DNA of 64,000 nucleotides from Blastocatellia bacterium UBA7656 (GTDB lineage: Bacteria; Acidobacteriota; Blastocatellia; UBA7656), in the NCBI GenBank assembly GCA_002483445.1, contig DLHY01000004.1, forward strand, positions 29,236 through 93,235. The letters run 5' to 3'. Positions 59,920-64,000 of the stretch are shown in pieces. A program made the position numbers and the translations under genes. Below the pieces are notes generated by a model. The model did not search any database. It was not told the DNA's origin and saw nothing but the letters and a program-made list of their open reading frames with translations. How positions within the stretch are numbered: the stretch's first letter is position 1; every line of letters begins with the position of its first letter.

Positions 59920-61248
59920 ATGAACAAACGATCATTCCTGATCGCTTTCGGCTGTCATTTGCTCGTCGCTGCTCTGATTCTCGGATATCTCATCGTTTCG
60001 GCTTCTTCTCAGGGATTGAGCGCGCTCGACAGGGAGCGGGCGCGCAGAATGCTCGAACTGGTAATATCTGACCTGAAAAAAAACTATTACGACACTAGCT
60101 TCCGAGGCATGAATCTGGATGAGCGGTTCAAGATAGCCGATGAGAAGATCAGGAACGCGACTTCGCTGGGCCAGGTCGTCGGGATAATCGCTCAGGTGAT
60201 GCTTGAGTTGAACGACTCTCACGCCTACTTCATCCCTCCCCTTCAGACTACAAGCGCCGACTACGGCTGGCAGATGCAGATGATCGGGGACAAATGCTAC
60301 GTGGTTGCAGTCAAGCCGGGCAGCGACGCGGAGGCCAAAGGGTTGAAGCCGGGCGACGAGATATGGTCGCTCGACGGCATCGAGCCGACACGCGATAACG
60401 TCTGGAAGCTCACATACCTTTACTATACGCTCAGGCCGAGAGCGGGTATGCGACTCGTACTTCAGGATCCGAATGGCCAACAGAGAGAATTGGAAGTGAA
60501 AGCCAGGATACGCCAGCGGTTGTCGCATATAGATTTCCTGCGCGAGTACAACGACCTCGTGCGCGAGGCGGAGGACGCAGACCGCTTCAATCGCCATCGC
60601 TATGTGGAAATCGGAGAAGACCTTCTTATCTGGAAAATGCCCCGGTTCGACCTCGATGAAGCGGGCGTCGATCAAATGATGGCGAAGGTCAAAAAGCGCA
60701 AGGCTCTAATTCTCGACCTGCGAAGCAATGGCGGCGGAGCAGTCGTGACGCTTACGCGGCTGGTCGGCCATTTTTTCGACCGCGATATCAAGATAGCTGA
60801 TCGCAAAGGGCGAAAGGAGATGAAGCCGATGATCGCCCAAACCCGCGGCGGCGACCGCGTCTTCACGGGAAAGCTCGTTGTTCTCATCGATAGCAGATCA
60901 GGGTCGGCATCCGAGTTATTGGCGAGAGTAGTCCAGATGGAGAAACGCGGCGCCGTCATCGGAGACCGCACGATGGGCGCGGTAATGGAGTCAAGACTCT
61001 TCCCCCACGAAACGGGCGCCGGTTCGACCATATTTTTCGCTGCGAGCATCACGGACGCAAACCTGATTATGAGCGATGGAAAAAGCCTCGAAAACGTTGG
61101 CGTAATTCCCGACGAACTGCTCTTGCCAACACGCTCCGATCTTGCAGCGAAGCGCGATCCCGTGATGTCGCGCGCCGCGCGACTCGTCGGGGTTCAGATT
61201 CCCCCGGAGAAGGCGGGAGAGATGTTCCCCATCGAATGGAGGAAATAG
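59920..61248 (+). CDS. S41 family peptidase with PDZ domain, missing the usual lysine
   Basis: Signal/anchor 1-30; helical S41 N-part; PDZ domain 120-200 (VKPGSDAEAKGLKPGDEIWSLDGIEP); protease core from 225 with LILDLRSNGGGAVV and VVLIDSRSGSASE (catalytic Ser near 329-331). At 348-354 GDRTMGA replaces GETTFGK of the usual Ser-Lys type; Lys is Ala354, as in some tricorn-like members. Activity may rest on another residue. Length 442. Follows the PEGA protein by 46 bases. Confidence 0.88.
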   Translation: MNKRSFLIAFGCHLLVAALILGYLIVSASSQGLSALDRERARRMLELVISDLKKNYYDTSFRGMNLDERFKIADEKIRNATSLGQVVGIIAQVMLELNDSHAYFIPPLQTTSADYGWQMQMIGDKCYVVAVKPGSDAEAKGLKPGDEIWSLDGIEPTRDNVWKLTYLYYTLRPRAGMRLVLQDPNGQQRELEVKARIRQRLSHIDFLREYNDLVREAEDADRFNRHRYVEIGEDLLIWKMPRFDLDEAGVDQMMAKVKKRKALILDLRSNGGGAVVTLTRLVGHFFDRDIKIADRKGRKEMKPMIAQTRGGDRVFTGKLVVLIDSRSGSASELLARVVQMEKRGAVIGDRTMGAVMESRLFPHETGAGSTIFFAASITDANLIMSDGKSLENVGVIPDELLLPTRSDLAAKRDPVMSRAARLVGVQIPPEKAGEMFPIEWRK

Positions 61249-61410
61249 ATTCCACACTTTACAGGCCGATTTTTCAATCCCCGCTGCCTGCCTGCACTCT
61301 GACGAAAAGTCCGGCAGTCGAGTTATCTCTATCACTCGTTTCCGTCAGCCCGCGATACTTGAAGATTTTCGATCCGCCCCGGAAAAATTGTGATAAGCTT
61401 TCTGAAAAAA

Positions 61411-62013
61411 ATGGCCACAGATTCAAAAGCATTTGATCAGGTTTCGCGGTCTACGGATGAAAGCCTGCCTTTGAAGTTCCGGCTGATTGGGTTGCTGCCG
61501 CTTGCGTTTTTCGCCGCGCACTTTGCGTTCTACTGGAAGAACGGCGGACTCGACAACATGTTCTGGATGTGCAATGTCGGGAATCTGGCGCTCGCTCTGG
61601 GGATTCTGCTCGGTCAGAAGTGGATGATAAGACCCGCAGTGATATGGCTCATACCGGGGCTGCCATTGTGGCTTTTTGAAGTAGTGAGAAATGGCGGCTG
61701 GCTGCTGACATCGTTCTTCACGCACATAGGCGGACTGGCGGTTGGAATAATCGCGATATACAAAGTGAGGGCTGACAAACGGACCTGGGGCTATGCGCTG
61801 GCGTGGTACTGGGTGATGCAGTTGCTCTCGCGATTATTCACCGATCCGTTCTGGAACGTGAACGTGGCGCACAGAATTTATGGCGGCTATGAAACGATAG
61901 TGAGCGAGTATTGGCAGTTCTGGATTTTGACGACGATGATGGTAGCAGCAGGGCTTTGGATACTCGGATGGATATTGCTGAAACTCTTTCCGCCGCGCAG
62001 CAATAATGGTTAG
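61411..62013 (+). CDS. integral membrane protein, unassigned
   Basis: About six hydrophobic segments (LIGLLPLAFFAAHFAFYW, LALALGILLG, AVIWLIPGLPLWLFEVV, HIGGLAVGIIAIYKV, WYWVMQLLSRLF, TTMMVAAGLWILGWILLKLF). FTDPFWNVNVAHRIYGGYE between. I do not know the family. ATG 61411 chosen, GTG 61390 is alternative. 200 residues. Confidence 0.75.
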   Translation: MATDSKAFDQVSRSTDESLPLKFRLIGLLPLAFFAAHFAFYWKNGGLDNMFWMCNVGNLALALGILLGQKWMIRPAVIWLIPGLPLWLFEVVRNGGWLLTSFFTHIGGLAVGIIAIYKVRADKRTWGYALAWYWVMQLLSRLFTDPFWNVNVAHRIYGGYETIVSEYWQFWILTTMMVAAGLWILGWILLKLFPPRSNNG

Positions 62014-62040
62014 ACGCGCCCAGCAGGCAGGGATTAAGAC

Positions 62041-62958
62041 ATGGCGAATTTATTCTGGAAAACAAAAACCTCAACGAGGGGCCTTGTTGAAACCCCTTTC
62101 AAGACTGAAGAGGAATTCGAGAAAACCATCTTCAGTACCGCTGAACTTCTCGAAGATATATTTCTTCTCAAGAGGCAGGTTAGAGGAGGCGGCAAGCCAG
62201 GGATTCCGGACATAATCGGAATAGACACTGATGGGAATATCTGCATACTTGAATTGAAGAACACTTCGGTTAGCGCTTCGGTTATACCTCAAGTTTTGGA
62301 ATATGCTATATGGGCAGAGACGAATCCTGATTCAATAAGATCTCTCTGGCTGGAACGCGACAATAAACCAGAAGACCTCGAAATCAATTGGGAAAACATA
62401 CGAGTGAGAATTATTGTTCTTGCTCCTTCCATACACCGTGCAACGCTCCAATTCGTTGAGAAGATCAATTATCCGGTTGATTTGGTCGAAGTAAAGAGGT
62501 GGGTGGAAAGTGACAATCAAATAATAATGGTAAACAAGCTTGAGCAAGATGAGAAAAGGTCAAAAGTGCGCCCTGCCAGAGGTCTTCCAGTATATGATGA
62601 ATCGTTTTACAAAGCAGAGCGCAATAAAATAAGTGTTGAGCATTTTCTACGATATGTCCGCGAAGTGGAGGAATTAATCGAAAGGAAAGGATGGCCGTTA
62701 GAAACAAAACTCAATCGAAGCTACTGTGCATTCAAAACAGGTTTTTTCAACGCATTCACGATTAGATGGATAGGGTCGAAGACGTTTGCGTTTTCCTTCA
62801 AACTGCCGGAGAGAGAAGCAAAGAGATTCAGGATTCCAATTACCCAGTATAACCATCAGCGCGGCAGGGCGATTTACTACATTGATCCGAAAATCACGAA
62901 GGTTAAAGACTTCGCTCCGTTAATTGAACACTGCTATAAGAAATTTGCTGGCGAATGA
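62041..62958 (+). CDS. PD-(D/E)XK nuclease-like protein (NucS/DUF91-like front)
   Basis: Residues 50-80: GGKPGIPDIIGIDTDGNICILELKN gives Asp and Glu-x-Lys of the PD-(D/E)XK fold. The later part (200-305) FLRYVREVEELIERKGWPLETKLNRSYCAFK, TFAFSFKLPEREAKRF is a separate domain of unknown kind. AT-richer than neighbours, so probably acquired. No methylase partner next to it. Role in defence or repair is open. Confidence 0.65.
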   Translation: MANLFWKTKTSTRGLVETPFKTEEEFEKTIFSTAELLEDIFLLKRQVRGGGKPGIPDIIGIDTDGNICILELKNTSVSASVIPQVLEYAIWAETNPDSIRSLWLERDNKPEDLEINWENIRVRIIVLAPSIHRATLQFVEKINYPVDLVEVKRWVESDNQIIMVNKLEQDEKRSKVRPARGLPVYDESFYKAERNKISVEHFLRYVREVEELIERKGWPLETKLNRSYCAFKTGFFNAFTIRWIGSKTFAFSFKLPEREAKRFRIPITQYNHQRGRAIYYIDPKITKVKDFAPLIEHCYKKFAGE

Positions 62959-63015
62959 TAGAAAAACATGATTGTTAAGGCTGGAAGCCAGCACAGCCGA
63001 TGTGGGGAAAAAGCA

Positions 63016-63309
63016 ATGAGTACATTGGAATCACTGGCCATTCAACCGAATGTTTACTACACGGTCGAAGAGGCGGCGCAGTTGCTTCGCGTCTCGTCGC
63101 AATCGATGCTTACGCTGCTTGAGTCGGGCAAAGCGCGAGGCGTGAAGATCGAAGAAGAATGGCGCGTTTTGGGGGCGGCGCTGCTTGACCTCACTGCGCA
63201 CGAAGAACAAACCGAAAGCTCGCTCGTCTCCGAGTGGCTTGCTGCTTCAAATCGTTCGTTGAAGGAGGTCTGGGACAACGACGAGGATGCTGTTTATGAC
63301 AAGTTATGA
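63016..63309 (+). CDS. HTH-type antitoxin
   Basis: TVEEAAQLLRVSSQSMLTLLESGKARGVKIEEEWRV is an excisionase-like helix-turn-helix (HTH_17); the tail ASNRSLKEVWDNDEDAVYDKL is an antitoxin tail. 97 residues. It overlaps the PemK toxin start by 14 bases. Confidence 0.8.
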   Translation: MSTLESLAIQPNVYYTVEEAAQLLRVSSQSMLTLLESGKARGVKIEEEWRVLGAALLDLTAHEEQTESSLVSEWLAASNRSLKEVWDNDEDAVYDKL

Positions 63310-63652
63310 TCGCGGAGACGTGATACTCGTAGACATCGCTTTCAGCGGCTCGGTCGGGTACAAGCGTCGGCCTGCTGTGGTAATCAGCGCGGACGATTTC
63401 AACACGGCGGGAATCAAGCTCATTGTTGCTGCGATAACAAGCAAGGTATCACCGCCATTCAGACCGGGCGATACGCTGTTAAGCGATTGGAGCGCGGCAG
63501 GATTGGTCAAACCATCAGCAGTGCGGGGCGTACTGGCGACAGTGGACAAGTTTGATGTGGTGCGCAATCTGGGTACGCTGACTGTGCAGGATTGGACAGC
63601 GGTCGAAAAAGGAGTCGCACATATTCTTGGGTTTCTCATCGCTTCGCCGTAG
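63296..63652 (+). CDS. PemK/MazF-family endoribonuclease toxin
   Basis: RGDVILVDIAFSGSVGYKRRPAVVISAD, GIKLIVAAITSK, GLVKPSAVRGVLATVDKFDVV and LGTLTVQDWTAVEKGVAHILG are the MazF fold, with Arg in KRRP and Ser in KPS. It cuts mRNA and is held back by the preceding gene product. 118 residues. Confidence 0.88.
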   Translation: MTSYDRGDVILVDIAFSGSVGYKRRPAVVISADDFNTAGIKLIVAAITSKVSPPFRPGDTLLSDWSAAGLVKPSAVRGVLATVDKFDVVRNLGTLTVQDWTAVEKGVAHILGFLIASP

Positions 63653-63699
63653 CCCGCGCCGTGAAAACTGACTTCAAGCTGATCGATAAAAAACCATTA

Positions 63700-63915
63700 T
63701 CAACATTCGTTCGCCATCTGAAGATCACGCTCGGCCCGACTGACGGAGCCTTCCCTGATCCGCTTTCTGATATTCATTCGACCAATCGCGTCGACGTAGT
63801 ATTTCACTGCCGCATCTATGAAGCGGCTCCGGTCTTTTTTTTCGGCGACGCGATCAATGAGATGAAGCATATCTTCGGGCAAGGTGATGCTGATTTTAGT
63901 TGAAACTCTCTTCAT
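63700..63915 (-). CDS. ribbon-helix-helix antitoxin, probably C-terminally truncated
   Basis: VSTKISITLPEDMLHLIDRVAEKKDRSRFIDAAVKYYVD is RHH (MetJ/Arc). The C-terminus ERDLQMANEC ends early: TGTTGATAA sits between GAA and TGG in NE-(insert)-WFFID, so a 9-base insertion ended a longer tail. The rest of the tail lies under the PemK gene. 71 residues; no toxin on this strand. Confidence 0.6.
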   Translation of the reverse strand: MKRVSTKISITLPEDMLHLIDRVAEKKDRSRFIDAAVKYYVDAIGRMNIRKRIREGSVSRAERDLQMANEC

Positions 63916-64000
63916 GGCTTCTTCAATATAGGCAGCGCGAGCGCGCAAGTCAAAAGCGGGCGCGAAGGCGCAATACTTTTCTGAATCCGCGTGGCATTGT

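Noticed and set aside
1..64000. tRNA, rRNA or other known RNA genes
   Set aside because: Gaps were read for cloverleaf ends and CCA-type patterns by eye and none was seen; a covariance search would be needed to be certain.

Overview
Kind of organism. The window (about 55-58% GC by eye, both strands densely coded) looks like a chromosomal contig of a heterotrophic Gram-negative-type bacterium, most likely an Acidobacteriota of the Blastocatellia type. This is inference. It rests on the mix of many exported hydrolases, a Pkn-type Ser/Thr kinase fused to TolB-like and TPR parts, an LytS/LytTR pair, an exosortase H locus, XisH/XisI and retropepsin/DUF5678 cassettes, heptameric repeats and GTG/TTG starts. 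No rRNA, tRNA or CRISPR array was recognised.

Layout. 1-6.8 kb: exported proteins (FG-GAP repeat protein, two alpha/beta hydrolases, two unassigned secreted proteins) and an IS3-family relic. 6.9-8.9 kb: LytTR regulator and LytS-type kinase. 8.9-10.1 kb: a decayed locus with pieces of a PLD-like protein, an orphan antitoxin-like gene and a frameshifted methylase-like tail. 10.1-12.2 kb: ceramidase. 12.1-16.8 kb: rpsA with a long leader and a terminator, sppA, HIT protein, glycerophosphodiester phosphodiesterase. 16.8-26.4 kb: beta-lactamase-fold hydrolase, amidohydrolase, ferritin-like/DUF362 fusion, CrtI-like oxidoreductase, hydrolase, MFS exporter. 26.5-29.4 kb: accessory island with xisI, broken xisH, rhodanese, and a retropepsin-like gene split by a ~950-bp element that carries hsp20. 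29.6-34.2 kb: ada, SH3 protein, STAS-like protein, pfkA, DinB. 34.2-42.7 kb: EF-hand hydrolase, exported methyltransferase, Ser/Thr kinase, WrbA/pirin/MarR, small proteins. 42.7-44.6 kb: rfbD/rfbB. 44.9-46.9 kb: exosortase H system. 46.9-51.5 kb: KTSC protein, coiled-coil protein, icd, accA, HAD phosphatase. 51.5-53.5 kb: type II restriction-modification pair. 53.5-62.0 kb: aldehyde dehydrogenase, cyclophilin, mdh, YpdA-like reductase, PEGA/TPR protein, S41 peptidase, membrane protein. 62.0-64.0 kb: PD-(D/E)XK nuclease and toxin-antitoxin genes.

How it fits together. Core metabolism (pfkA, icd, mdh, accA) and translation (rpsA) are interleaved with defence and mobile modules. The strongest discovery is the hsp20 element at 27893-28842: 18-bp imperfect terminal inverted repeats, an 8-9 bp near-duplication of the target, no transposase, and precise interruption of a retropepsin-like gene whose two halves rejoin in frame when the element is removed. 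Two families of intergenic repeats also recur: GCGCAA-type 21-bp palindromes, and heptamer arrays placed just upstream of ribosome binding sites, including one perfect 32-bp hairpin. The exosortase H operon has its apparent sorting signal in the middle of the substrate rather than at the C-terminus.
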